Positions 20,577 through 29,134 of a stretch of DNA of 64,000 nucleotides are shown here, piece by piece. Positions within the stretch are counted from its first letter, which is position 1; each line of letters starts with the position of its first letter. The DNA is from Laspinema olomoucense D3b. Lineage in GTDB: Bacteria; Cyanobacteriota; Cyanobacteriia; Cyanobacteriales; Laspinemataceae. The position numbers were made by a program, and so were the translations under genes. Location of the stretch: positions 62,001-126,000 of the forward strand of contig NZ_JAMXFA010000011.1 in assembly GCF_025370785.1 (NCBI RefSeq), read 5' to 3'. A model generated the notes under the pieces. It worked only from the letters and a program-made list of their open reading frames with translations. It had not been told where the DNA came from and did not search any database.

Positions 20577-21227
20577 ATGAAAGGACTCGGGATATTGAAC
20601 AAGGCAGCGGGATATCAGCATCCCAAGGATACCTGGTTTAGTTATTTGGGGACAACGACTCAACCCAACCGAACCGGGGAGGTTTCCCCGCCTTGCAATC
20701 CCCAAAAGGGCAGGGGGGACAGTCCTTTAGCGATCGCCCAAGCGTGCGATCGCCGGAGAGTCACCCAGATCACTGGGGGGAGTTCCCTGAAAACCTATCT
20801 GGCTGAAATGGGAGTCACAGAAGGGACGGAATTAGTCGTTATTGATCGCAGCGCCAGCGGATCAGTGATTGTGATAATAGGCGACTGCCAGATCGGGTTA
20901 GGGGGTGGTATGACGGGGAATATCCTTTGTGTGGATTCGACCCAGGGCGGCGCGGCGGTCCCAGAAGTTTTACCCCCCCACAAAAAGCTAAAAACCAGGT
21001 TGCGAGAGATTGCAGTCGGTGCCAAAGGGCGAATTATCGGCTATGAATCCACAAACCGCAGCTATAAACGGCGACTGCTTTCGATGGGATTAACGCCGGG
21101 AACCGAGTTTAAAATTATCCGCCACGCACCCCTAGGCGACCCCACGGAAATCAAGGTACGCGGATTTAGCCTGACCCTGCGGAAAGACGAAGCCGATGCA
21201 CTCTGTATAGAAAAGGTAGACCGATGA
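20577..21227 (+). CDS. feoA: Double FeoA protein
   Basis: 216 residues, about three times the usual FeoA length of about 75. Residues 1-50 are an unusual Pro/Gly-rich leader. FeoA domain 1 spans about 51-118 (SLKTYLAEMGVTEGTELVVID, then GGMTGNILC), and FeoA domain 2 spans about 139-214 (LREIAVGAKGRIIGYE, RRLLSMGLTPGTEFKIIRHAPLGDP, EIKVRGFSLTLRKDEA). FeoA is an SH3-like small protein that supports FeoB in ferrous-iron uptake. Domain 2 is canonical and domain 1 is diverged. The stop overlaps the feoB start by four bases (ATGA), so the two are translationally coupled. AGAGGT precedes the ATG. Confidence 0.9.
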   Translation: MKGLGILNKAAGYQHPKDTWFSYLGTTTQPNRTGEVSPPCNPQKGRGDSPLAIAQACDRRRVTQITGGSSLKTYLAEMGVTEGTELVVIDRSASGSVIVIIGDCQIGLGGGMTGNILCVDSTQGGAAVPEVLPPHKKLKTRLREIAVGAKGRIIGYESTNRSYKRRLLSMGLTPGTEFKIIRHAPLGDPTEIKVRGFSLTLRKDEADALCIEKVDR

Positions 21228-23539
21228 AGCACCCCATTATTGGCCTGTTAGGGAACCCGAACTGCGGGAAAACTTGTTTATTCAATGCCTTGACTGGATC
21301 GAACCAGCGCGTCGGCAACTGGCCGGGAGTCACGGTGGATCGCAAAGATGGTACTTATCGTGAGGGTAATCGTGAGATTACGGTGGTTGACCTGCCCGGG
21401 GTCTATTGCCTGGATGCGGAAGATGATGAAACGGGACTGGATGAACTGGTGGCCCGGGATTACCTGTTGTCCGGGGAAGCGACGGCGATCGTTAATATTG
21501 TAGATGCCTCGAATTTAGAGCGAAATTTGTATCTGACAACGCAATTAATCGAGATGCGTCTGCCGATGGTGCTCGCCTTGAATATGATGGATGTGGCGAA
21601 AGAACGGGGGATTAATATTGATCCGTTACTCCTGTCGGAACGCTTAGGCTGTCCGGTGATAGCGATTGTGGCCACGAAAGGGGAAGGGTTGAGTGCCTTG
21701 CAAGATGCGATCGCCCAACAAGTAGACCGTCCCACTCTGCCTCACGCTTACGTCCCCTATCCGGCGATTCTGGAACAAGCCTTTTTAGACATTGAAACCG
21801 CGATCGCCGACCGAAAAATCACCGTTGCGCCGCGATGGGCCGCCCTCAAACTGTTGGAATATGACGATCGCGGGGCCTCAGTCAATACCGACTTGGAATT
21901 GGACCGCGTGATTGTCACTCACCGTCGCCAAATTCATCAGGTTCTGGAGGAAGACCTAGATATTATTATAGCCGACAGTCGGTATAGTTACATTCACCAA
22001 ATTACCCAAGGGGTGACCGAACGCCGGGGAGAAGTGAGTGCGAGTATAACTGAAAAACTTGATCGTATTGTCCTGGATCGCTGGTTGGGGATTCCCATTT
22101 TTTTAGGGGTGATGTATCTGATGTTCTTGTTTACCATCAACATCAGCAGCGCCTTTATCGACTTTTTCGACCTTCTCGCCGGTGCTATCTTTGTGGACGG
22201 ATTGGGCAGGATGCTAGTCAGTATCGGTACTCCGGGATGGTTGGTGGCCCTGGTGGCGGATGGCGCAGGAGGCGGGATTCAAACGGTTTCTACCTTTATT
22301 CCGGTGATTGGATTCTTATTTTTGTTCCTGTCTATTTTGGAAGATTCCGGGTATATGGCCCGGGCCGCCTTTGTCATGGATCGGTTCATGCGCTTTGTGG
22401 GACTGCCAGGGAAATCCTTTGTGCCAATGTTGGTGGGATTTGGCTGTAATGTGCCGGGGATTATGTCCAGTCGCACCTTGGAAAATCCGCGCGATCGCCT
22501 CCTCACCATCGCCATGAATCCGTTTATGTCCTGTGGGGCGAGGTTACCCGTCTATGCCTTATTTGCCGCCGCATTTTTCCCCGTTGCGGGTCAAAATATT
22601 GTGTTTGGGTTATATATCATTGGTGTACTCGCTGCGGTGGTGACGGGGTTAGTGTTGAAGCAGACCCTGTTGCAGGGAAAACCCTCCACCTTTGTCATGG
22701 AATTGCCTCCCTATCACCTTCCTAGCTTGCGCGGGGTAATGATTCATACCTGGGACCGCCTCCAAGGATTTATCTTAAAAGCGGGTCAAATTATCATCAT
22801 TATGGTGATGGTTCTGGGGTTATTAAATTCCGTGGGGGTTGACGGGTCCTTTGGTAACCAAGATAGCGATCGCTCTATTTTGAGTGTTACCAGTCAGGCA
22901 ATTACCCCAGTCCTCTCCCCGATGGGAATCCAGCGCGATAACTGGCCCGCCACGGTGGGAATTTTTACCGGGGTTTTTGCGAAAGAGGCGCTAGTGGGGA
23001 CTTTGGATTCTTTGTATAGTAACATGGCGCGACAACGGGCGATCGGTCAGGATGAAGCAACGGCAGAGGAATTTAACTTCTGGGGACAAGTCCAAGAAGC
23101 ATTTGCCTCAATTCCGGCCAATTTAGCTGAGGTTCCGGCAGCGTTACTCGACCCCCTCGGTTTAAATATCCAAGACTCCTTAGACACTGAGGAGATAGGC
23201 ACAGAAACGGGGATTGTGGCGGGTACTTTTGGGGAAATGAACGCTCGGTTTCAAGGGCAGGCCAGTGCTTTTGCTTATCTGTTGTTCGTTCTTTTATATT
23301 CTCCCTGCGTTTCTGCCATTGCCGCTATTCATCGGGAAACCAGTCTGCGATGGACCTTGTTTGTGGCATTTTGGACCACGGGTTTGGCTTATAGTAGTGC
23401 GGTGATCTTCTATCAAGTAGCCACATTTTCACAACACGCGATCGCCTCTTTATTGTGGATTGTGGGTTTGGTTTTATTTGGGGTTGCCAGTTTTGTTCTG
23501 ATGAAACTCTCTCGACCCATTTTGCCTGTTAAGGGGTGA
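21224..23539 (+). CDS. feoB: Ferrous iron transport protein B
   Basis: 771 residues. The N-terminal G domain has GNPNCGKT (10-17), the G3 DLPG region and NMMD, followed by the GDI-like helical domain. From about residue 280 the membrane part begins, with gate motifs GFGCNVPGIMSSR and SCGARLPVYALF, a second gate ending in LLYSPCVSAIAAIHRE, and several predicted helices. FeoB is the main Fe(II) permease of the inner membrane. It is coupled to the double FeoA upstream; feoC follows about 190 bases after the stop. All conserved residues I looked for are present, so it should be functional. Confidence 0.96.
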   Translation: MKHPIIGLLGNPNCGKTCLFNALTGSNQRVGNWPGVTVDRKDGTYREGNREITVVDLPGVYCLDAEDDETGLDELVARDYLLSGEATAIVNIVDASNLERNLYLTTQLIEMRLPMVLALNMMDVAKERGINIDPLLLSERLGCPVIAIVATKGEGLSALQDAIAQQVDRPTLPHAYVPYPAILEQAFLDIETAIADRKITVAPRWAALKLLEYDDRGASVNTDLELDRVIVTHRRQIHQVLEEDLDIIIADSRYSYIHQITQGVTERRGEVSASITEKLDRIVLDRWLGIPIFLGVMYLMFLFTINISSAFIDFFDLLAGAIFVDGLGRMLVSIGTPGWLVALVADGAGGGIQTVSTFIPVIGFLFLFLSILEDSGYMARAAFVMDRFMRFVGLPGKSFVPMLVGFGCNVPGIMSSRTLENPRDRLLTIAMNPFMSCGARLPVYALFAAAFFPVAGQNIVFGLYIIGVLAAVVTGLVLKQTLLQGKPSTFVMELPPYHLPSLRGVMIHTWDRLQGFILKAGQIIIIMVMVLGLLNSVGVDGSFGNQDSDRSILSVTSQAITPVLSPMGIQRDNWPATVGIFTGVFAKEALVGTLDSLYSNMARQRAIGQDEATAEEFNFWGQVQEAFASIPANLAEVPAALLDPLGLNIQDSLDTEEIGTETGIVAGTFGEMNARFQGQASAFAYLLFVLLYSPCVSAIAAIHRETSLRWTLFVAFWTTGLAYSSAVIFYQVATFSQHAIASLLWIVGLVLFGVASFVLMKLSRPILPVKG

Positions 23540-23593
23540 AGGCGATCGGCAGCAGAAATAGCAGGGAGACCGGAAAGCAAAATTCCAGGTCGA

Positions 23594-23640
23594 TTCCCCC
23601 AACCCCCCTTAGAAAGGGGGGCTTAGAAAAGGGGGCTTTT
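23594..23640. repeat. CCCCCTTA / AAGGGGG interspersed repeat
   Basis: CCCCCAACCCCCCTTAGAAA followed by GGGGGGC and a second AAAAGGGGGC form a G/C hairpin. The motif recurs at 52280-52306. It is a common cyanobacterial intergenic repeat and here sits between feoB and feoC. Confidence 0.65.
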
Positions 23641-23732
23641 GAGATTACTCTGTTGACCGGGACCCTTAATTCTCCTAAACTCCCTCACGGTTTTCAAAGT
23701 AGGCGTTCACTCTTTCAAATGAGTCACAAAAG

Positions 23733-24002
23733 ATGATATTAAAGGAGATTCAAACCTATTTATCCCAACGGGGTCAAGCCTCTTTGGGACAACTGGAACA
23801 GCATTTTCATGTTAATTCTAATGCCTTAAGTCCCATGTTGGAGAAACTGATTCGGAAAGGGCGGGTGCAAAAAATAGTTTCCTCCAATCGTTGTGGCAGT
23901 TGTGGCAGTTGCGCCCCAGAGACTCTGATTATTTATTACTGGGTAAAAGCCGAGGGTCCTGCCACTGAAAGCCTCTTTTCCGGTTGTCCTCATTCGGGAT
24001 AG
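23733..24002 (+). CDS. feoC: FeoC-like winged-helix regulator
   Basis: 89 residues. The N-terminal part is a winged helix (ILKEIQTYLSQRGQASLGQLEQHFHVNSNALSPMLEKLIRKGRVQKI). It is followed by a Cys cluster CGSCGSC at about residues 54-60 and a later SGCPHSG. FeoC proteins bind an iron-sulfur cluster through such cysteines and modulate FeoB stability or expression. Position directly after feoB supports the call. Cys spacing is CxxCxxC, tighter than in the enterobacterial protein. Confidence 0.85.
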   Translation: MILKEIQTYLSQRGQASLGQLEQHFHVNSNALSPMLEKLIRKGRVQKIVSSNRCGSCGSCAPETLIIYYWVKAEGPATESLFSGCPHSG

Positions 24003-24412
24003 AAGAATTAATGGATAGAGTTGTCAGCTCAGAGTGAGAAACCTTTTCAATTAATTTCAGGACAAGGAACGGGGTTTCTGGCGTAGATTTGGGGCGAATT
24101 GCCCTAGTTCTTGTTAAGAAACCCGGTTTCTAACCCTTGCTGTATTACTCGGTTCGATTCAGGAAAGGGAAAATGATAGAAAATTACTGGTATTTGTTCT
24201 CAATAACAAAAGTCCAGTGGATTTAATTGTATCAGAAAAGTTGAGCGAAGTGGTGGTATTAAAGTTTTGTTAACAATCCGGAAAACCCTTGCTAAAATCG
24301 AGCCAAAGTTTTATTCTAAGACTAGAGAGTTTTATCCAGGGTCAACTTTTAGTCCTCAAGCCAGCGGCGATAACGGATTGAAAAAATACCCGGGGCTAGG
24401 GGAGGAAAGGGA
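24003..24412. other. Intergenic between feoC and the HMA_2 gene
   Basis: The 410 bases contain the double-palindrome repeat at 24059-24136 and AT-rich sequence. I see no gene. A promoter for the second half of the island may lie here, because the gap is too long for simple read-through. Confidence 0.5.
24059..24136 (+). repeat. GAAACCGGGTTTC double-palindrome repeat, copy 3
   Basis: This 78-base element has GGGGTTTCTGGCGTAGATT at its left and AAGAAACCCGGTTTCTAACC at its right. It is clearly homologous to the reverse complement of 25406-25481, so the two copies lie in opposite orientation around the HMA_2 gene. Confidence 0.85.
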
Positions 24413-25399
24413 ATGGGCAGTCAAACGGCAACCACTGGGATCGGAAATGTTAAATTAGTTCAGGCAGTTGAGGGGTTTGTGCAATTGCGGGCGGGGGATG
24501 GGACGGGTATTCTTTGCCTCAATTTGCTTGGGCAACAGTTGGGACAAGAACCGGGAATTGTAGCGGTTTCTAGAGAGGCCAAAACGGGGGATTTAATTAT
24601 TGTCTTCAATCCTCATGTTATTCCCCTGATTCAGGTGCTAGAAATGCTACAAGGGTGGGGAATTTCGGGGATAAACAGCGACCCGGACCCGGTAAAGCAG
24701 GTGGGGAATTTTCTGCTCCATCATCAAGAATTGGAGACATTAGCGCCGATGATTGCAGGGATGTTGTTGACGCAGACCCTGAAACTGCGTGGGGGATGGG
24801 CGTTACTGGGGAATGTGATAGCCGCAAGTGTGACGCGACAGGCGATCGCCCAATTGGAGCAAAACTCCACAGATGCCGCTGTGGTAAAGGTTCCAGCGGT
24901 GGCAACTCCGGCCCCGACTGCTCCTCAAGCAGTGGTGAAAGCGCCATCGGCGATGGGAGTTGAAATTGTTCATGCCATTCCCGGACGAGTGCGGTTGCGA
25001 GTGCCAAACATTGCCAAGGATAGCACTTGTGCCGATCGCCTCAAAACTGCCCTAAGTGCCCAACCTGAAGTCACAGAAATCCGCCTCAATCCGCTCACCG
25101 CCTCGATTGTGATTCAGTATGAAATTGCTACAGGATTAGATGAATTTTGGCGATCGCACCTTGTGGAGATAATTGAAGTGGCGATCGCCGATTCCTTACC
25201 CGAGGAAACCCCCACTCCAGAACAAAATTCCCTGGAAGAACCTGATTATGCCGAGGAAACCCCAGGAGTCGCCGAAGTAGAACCCGATGCGAGTTTCACC
25301 CCCGAGGCGGACGAGGATGCCTTGAATTATTTTAACCCTTGTTTTGCTCGGGCCTTTGTGAATGCCCTTATGAATCGGTTTATGGGGGCGGCGGTGTAA
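24413..25399 (+). CDS. HMA_2-like metal-handling protein
   Basis: 328 residues. The N-terminal half contains a mostly hydrophobic stretch (LAPMIAGMLLTQTLKLRGGWALLGNVIAASV, about 113-143). The second half begins with GVEIVHAIPGRVRLRVPNIA (about 183-202), the hallmark of HMA_2-type domains that lack the CxxC of classic HMA domains. An acidic tail (EETPTPEQNSLEEPDY and further Glu/Asp) follows, ending in NPCFARAFVNALMNRFMGA. The neighbour ATPase has the same GRVRxRVP domain. A role in metal delivery or in the ATPase complex is inference. It is flanked on both sides by inverted copies of a repeat. Confidence 0.75.
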   Translation: MGSQTATTGIGNVKLVQAVEGFVQLRAGDGTGILCLNLLGQQLGQEPGIVAVSREAKTGDLIIVFNPHVIPLIQVLEMLQGWGISGINSDPDPVKQVGNFLLHHQELETLAPMIAGMLLTQTLKLRGGWALLGNVIAASVTRQAIAQLEQNSTDAAVVKVPAVATPAPTAPQAVVKAPSAMGVEIVHAIPGRVRLRVPNIAKDSTCADRLKTALSAQPEVTEIRLNPLTASIVIQYEIATGLDEFWRSHLVEIIEVAIADSLPEETPTPEQNSLEEPDYAEETPGVAEVEPDASFTPEADEDALNYFNPCFARAFVNALMNRFMGAAV

Positions 25400-25405
25400 T
25401 CCCAC

Positions 25406-25481
25406 GGGTTAGAAACCGGGTTTCTTCACGAAATTGTGGCAATTCACCACAATCTACGCCAGAAACCCGATTTCTTGTCCT
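25406..25481 (-). repeat. GAAACCGGGTTTC double-palindrome repeat, copy 4
   Basis: GGGTTAGAAACCGGGTTTCTT at the left and CAGAAACCCGATTTCTTGTC at the right flank an AT-rich spacer. As the reverse complement it aligns along its whole length with 24059-24136. It fills almost all of the gap between the HMA_2 gene and the ATPase gene. Confidence 0.85.
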
Positions 25482-25517
25482 GTAGTGATCCCTGTAATCG
25501 CACCTAGGAGAACGACC

Positions 25518-27791
25518 ATGATAGCAGATATAGAAATTTGGAACAAATCCGGGAATCCCCTCGCTGAAGTGACGCCGACTTGGGTTGCTTGTACCGTAGT
25601 TCATGCCATACCGGGACGAGTCAGGTTTAGAGTCCCGCGCCTCGCCCGCGATCGCCCCTACGCCGATCGCCTCGAACAAGCAATGGCGAGTGAGCCCGGA
25701 GTGATGCAAGTGCGCGTGAATCTCACTGCCGCATCCATCGCCATTCAGTACCAAACCCAGGGGATGAGCGATGAAAGAAGGCGATCGCAGTGGGTGAAAG
25801 TGATTCAACAAACCAGCCAACTCCAGCAGCACCCCGCAAGTGAGATCAAACCCCTCATTCCTGAACTTCCGGCAGGGGAACCCGAGAGTCATGATATAAA
25901 ATGGCCGGCCCTTGCCACCCTGTTGGCGATTCTGGGCGGTCCTTTACGATTGCCGATTCCGCAACCCGTGATGGCTCTAAGCGTTGCCTGGGCTGCTTTA
26001 CCCGTGGCTAAACGAGCGATATTCAGTCTGGTTACTGAACGCCGCCTGAATATCGACTGCTTGGATTTGATGGCGATCGCCCTGTCATCCCTGCGCGGGA
26101 ATTTGCTCACCCCTGCCTTAGTCATGACCCTGCATGAAGTCGGGGATACCATCCGCGATCGCACCGCCCGGTCCTCTGCTGCCCGGACTGCGGACCTGAT
26201 GGACACCATCGGGCGCTTTGCCTGGGTGGAACGCCAGGGGGAAAAACAGCAAATTCCCGCCACTGAGGTGGAAATTGGGGAAACGGTGATTGTCTATCCG
26301 GGGGAACAAATCCCCGTGGATGGCATTGTCTTACAGGGAACTGCCACCATTGATCGCCAGAAACTCACCGGCGAATCCATGCCAATTGTCGCCGAAACCG
26401 GAACTCGGGTTTATGCCTCCACCCTCCTGCGGTCCGGGGAATTGTATATCCAAGCGGAACGAGTCGGGGCTGCCACCCGGGCTGCAGCAAGTTTGGAATT
26501 AGTGAGAAAAGCCCCAGTCCATGATACGCGCATGGAAAATTACGCGGCGAACATCGCCGATCGCGCCGTCCTACCTGCGGGAATCTGGGCGGCCCTGGTT
26601 TGGGCAATGACTCGGGACCCCGGACGGGCGGCAGCGATTCTCACTTTAGACTTTGTGACGGGAATTCGCGTTTCTGTCCCCACCAGCTTTATGGCAGCCC
26701 TGACTCATGCCACCCGACATGGGATTTTGATCCGCAGTGGACGCGCCTTGGAACAATTGGCGGAAGTGGATACGGTGGTATTTGACAAAACCGGCACTCT
26801 CACCCAAGGCAATCTATCTGTAGTGAGGATCACCACCGCAGCCGCAGCAATCTCAGAGGAACAAGTGCTGGAACTCGCGGCGGCTGCGGAACAACGGATT
26901 TCTCACCCGGTAGCCGAGGCGATTGTGGCAGAGGCCCAGAATCGGGGAGTGAGACTCTTGTCCCGGGGAGAATGGCACTATGAGGTGGGTTTGGGCATTC
27001 AGGCGGAGATTGAAGGGCGCACGGTTTTAGTCGGTAGCGATCGCTTCTTGCGCCAGTCCGGAGTAACGGTGGAATGTTTGACGGATCATCAACGACGATG
27101 CGATCGCGGATTAGATTGTCACGAATCACATTGTGCGCTGAATGTCAACTGTTCTTTAATTTACGTCGCTTGTGAGGGCCAATTCCAAGGCGTCATCGAA
27201 TATGCAGACCCCCTGCGATGGGAAACCCCGGCGGTGATTCAACGGTTGCAGTCCGAATATCACATTGAGGTGCAAATGCTGACCGGGGATGAACGTCCCC
27301 GCGCCATTGCCGTCGCCGAGAAACTGGGGATTCCCGCCCGTCATACCCATGCCGAAGCCTTTCCTGAACAAAAAGCGGCCCTGGTGCGCCAATTACACGA
27401 ATCGGGGAAAACCGTTGCCTTTGTGGGGGATGGGTTAAATGATTCCGTTGCCTTAGCTTATGCGGATGTTTCCGTCTCCTTTGCTAATGGATCCGATGTG
27501 GCCCGAGAAACTGCTGACGTGGTATTGATGGAGAACGATTTGACGGGGTTGCTGGATGCGATCGCGATCGCCAAAGAAACCCAGCAGATTATACAACAAA
27601 ATACCACCTTGGTTGTCGGACCCAATTTAGCCGCCCTGGTTTTAGCATCCACCTGCGGATTGCACCCCTTAGCCGCCACGGTGGTTCACAACGGTTCAGC
27701 GATCGCCGCTGGATTAAACGGGTTACGTCCTCTGATGCACCGAGATCCCCCGCGATCAGCATCAGAACAGGCCCAATCCAACCGAAATTAA
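25518..27791 (+). CDS. P-type ATPase, heavy-metal type, without a CPx motif
   Basis: 757 residues from the ATG at 25518, with AGGAG at 25506-25510. An N-terminal HMA_2-like domain (about 28-80, HAIPGRVRFRVPRLA) is followed by membrane helices, the actuator motif LTGES, DKTGTLTQG with the phosphorylated Asp near residue 425, HPVAEAIV, and GDGLNDSVALAYADVSVS. The ion-binding helix, where other P1B pumps have CPC, CPH or SPC, here reads DFVTGIRVSVPTS, with no Cys. The nucleotide domain has a Cys/His-rich insert at about 519-546. It is likely an exporter of a metal such as iron; the ion is not determinable. It is followed closely by the DUF5132 gene. Confidence 0.9.
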   Translation: MIADIEIWNKSGNPLAEVTPTWVACTVVHAIPGRVRFRVPRLARDRPYADRLEQAMASEPGVMQVRVNLTAASIAIQYQTQGMSDERRRSQWVKVIQQTSQLQQHPASEIKPLIPELPAGEPESHDIKWPALATLLAILGGPLRLPIPQPVMALSVAWAALPVAKRAIFSLVTERRLNIDCLDLMAIALSSLRGNLLTPALVMTLHEVGDTIRDRTARSSAARTADLMDTIGRFAWVERQGEKQQIPATEVEIGETVIVYPGEQIPVDGIVLQGTATIDRQKLTGESMPIVAETGTRVYASTLLRSGELYIQAERVGAATRAAASLELVRKAPVHDTRMENYAANIADRAVLPAGIWAALVWAMTRDPGRAAAILTLDFVTGIRVSVPTSFMAALTHATRHGILIRSGRALEQLAEVDTVVFDKTGTLTQGNLSVVRITTAAAAISEEQVLELAAAAEQRISHPVAEAIVAEAQNRGVRLLSRGEWHYEVGLGIQAEIEGRTVLVGSDRFLRQSGVTVECLTDHQRRCDRGLDCHESHCALNVNCSLIYVACEGQFQGVIEYADPLRWETPAVIQRLQSEYHIEVQMLTGDERPRAIAVAEKLGIPARHTHAEAFPEQKAALVRQLHESGKTVAFVGDGLNDSVALAYADVSVSFANGSDVARETADVVLMENDLTGLLDAIAIAKETQQIIQQNTTLVVGPNLAALVLASTCGLHPLAATVVHNGSAIAAGLNGLRPLMHRDPPRSASEQAQSNRN

Positions 27792-27822
27792 TACCCCTTA
27801 CCCTTACTGGAGGAATTGTATC

Positions 27823-28140
27823 ATGGGACTCATTCATTGGAAACAAGCCGGAATTCAACAACATTTCACGGAAATGATGGAAGCGGGAAAAGGAGGACGG
27901 GCGATCGCCTTGGGAATCGGTGCAGTGGTCCTCGCCCCCATTTTATTACCGGCGATCGGCAAAGTCGCCAAACCCATCGCCAAAGCCACTCTAAAAAATG
28001 GCATTACCCTCTATGAAAAAGGCAAAGTTGCTGTCGCTGAAGCCAACGAAGTATGGGAAGATATTTTAGCAGAAGCCAAAGCCGAAGCAATGGCTCAATC
28101 CCATCAAATTCCTAACTCGGAACCGCCCAATAAAGGATAA
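27823..28140 (+). CDS. DUF5132 protein
   Basis: 105 residues. A hydrophobic segment (AIALGIGAVVLAPILLPAIG, about 27-46) is followed by a Lys-rich amphipathic helix (KVAKPIAKATLKNGITLYEK) and a Glu/Ala-rich region. This is the DUF5132 pattern, which in cyanobacteria I associate with genes beside HMA/P-type ATPase genes. It could be a small membrane subunit. An AGGAG lies just before the ATG, 31 bases after the ATPase stop, so the two genes form an operon. Confidence 0.78.
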   Translation: MGLIHWKQAGIQQHFTEMMEAGKGGRAIALGIGAVVLAPILLPAIGKVAKPIAKATLKNGITLYEKGKVAVAEANEVWEDILAEAKAEAMAQSHQIPNSEPPNKG

Positions 28141-28150
28141 ACTCAAATCC

Positions 28151-28240
28151 GGCGGGGGGCGGGGTTTTAAAACCCCGCCTCATAGCTTGCATTCGGTTAA
28201 AACCGACTAAAAATATCACAGGATAAGTCGGTTTTAACCC
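28151..28240. repeat. CGGTTAAAACCGACT repeat element, copy 1
   Basis: GGCGGGGTTTTAAAACCCCGCC-like arms are followed by CATAGCTTGCATTCGG and TTAAAACCGACTAAAAATA, then AAGTCGGTTTTAACC. The reverse complement of 52747-52888 has the same sequence blocks in the same order. Several stems can form; it may act as a terminator after the DUF5132 gene. Confidence 0.8.
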
Positions 28241-28310
28241 ACTTTAGCTGTTAGGCCGCCAATCGATTGATCCCCCGCTGGGTGTTGCTTCTTCAACCAT
28301 TCCCACCCCA

Positions 28311-28961
28311 TTAAATTCCACAAAAACCTTTAATTTCCTCCCAAATCTCCGGCATCACATTCCCCAACCCATGATCGCTATCCAATTCTACCACCTTAAC
28401 CCAAGGGCGAGAAGCGGCAAAGCGACGACTTGCCTCAACCGGAATCACCTCATCTTTAACCCCATGTAAAATCAAAATCGGTAGCTGTCGCTGCAACTGA
28501 TTTTCAATGTAATTTTGGGCATCGGTGATAAACTGATAACTCAAGGGAATTTCGCGCTTTTCTCCATAATGATAAATCGGCAAATAACCCTCTTCTTGCC
28601 AGAATTCCATCTGTTTAAGCCCTAAACTCACCATCCAATGACTCAGAAATTCAAAGGCGGGGGCTAATAAAACCAAGCGATCGACTTGGGGAGATTGTTC
28701 CGCTAACCAGGCAGCAGTTAGTCCCCCAAAACTGGAGCCAATGAGGGTAACTGTAGCCGGTTTTGCTGGGAATTCCCTCGCAACTTGTTCTAGTTGCCGC
28801 GTCAGAGTCAGATGGGAAAAATCCCCCTGATTGAGATTAGGAATCTTCAGAGGAAGGGTTATTTCAGCAAAGCGATCGCGCAGATAATTGGCTTTAAATG
28901 AGTTGGGACTTGATGCAAATCCATGTAAATAAATGTAAGTCCGAGGCAAATTTTCAGTCAT
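28311..28961 (-). CDS. YqiA/YcfP-like esterase
   Basis: 216 residues. The start YIYLHGFASSPNSFKANYL, the nucleophile elbow LIGSSFGG (Ser77), ILHGVKDEVIP and the closing LDSDHGLGNV with the catalytic His are the pattern of the small YqiA-type alpha/beta hydrolases. They hydrolyse short-chain esters or thioesters, and their physiological substrate is unknown. The gene is convergent to the metal island, and the repeat element lies between them. Length is typical. Confidence 0.88.
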   Translation of the reverse strand: MTENLPRTYIYLHGFASSPNSFKANYLRDRFAEITLPLKIPNLNQGDFSHLTLTRQLEQVAREFPAKPATVTLIGSSFGGLTAAWLAEQSPQVDRLVLLAPAFEFLSHWMVSLGLKQMEFWQEEGYLPIYHYGEKREIPLSYQFITDAQNYIENQLQRQLPILILHGVKDEVIPVEASRRFAASRPWVKVVELDSDHGLGNVMPEIWEEIKGFCGI

Positions 28962-29098
28962 TATTAACTATCCTTGGCATTAGCAGGGAGCAAGATGCTC
29001 CCACTCCCGGGGAAAATCATAGGATTTATCCAGTTTATTTCAAAAGAAGTGGGATAATTTAGGTTAGGTCAGTCTAGGTAATCCAGTAAACATGATCA

Positions 29099-29124
29099 TA
29101 GGGACGATTGACAAATCGTCCCTA
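29099..29124. terminator. Hairpin after the response regulator gene
   Basis: TAGGGACGATT pairs with AATCGTCCCTA across a 4-base loop. It lies 11 bases beyond the minus-strand response regulator stop at 29135. There is no strong T-run, so it may instead be an interspersed hairpin. Confidence 0.5.
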
Positions 29125-29134
29125 CGGAAAGAAT

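Noticed and set aside
23536-23736. 66-codon frame overlapping the feoB stop by four bases
   Set aside because: It runs through the CCCCCTTA/AAGGGGG repeat and has no domain; feoC starts right after.
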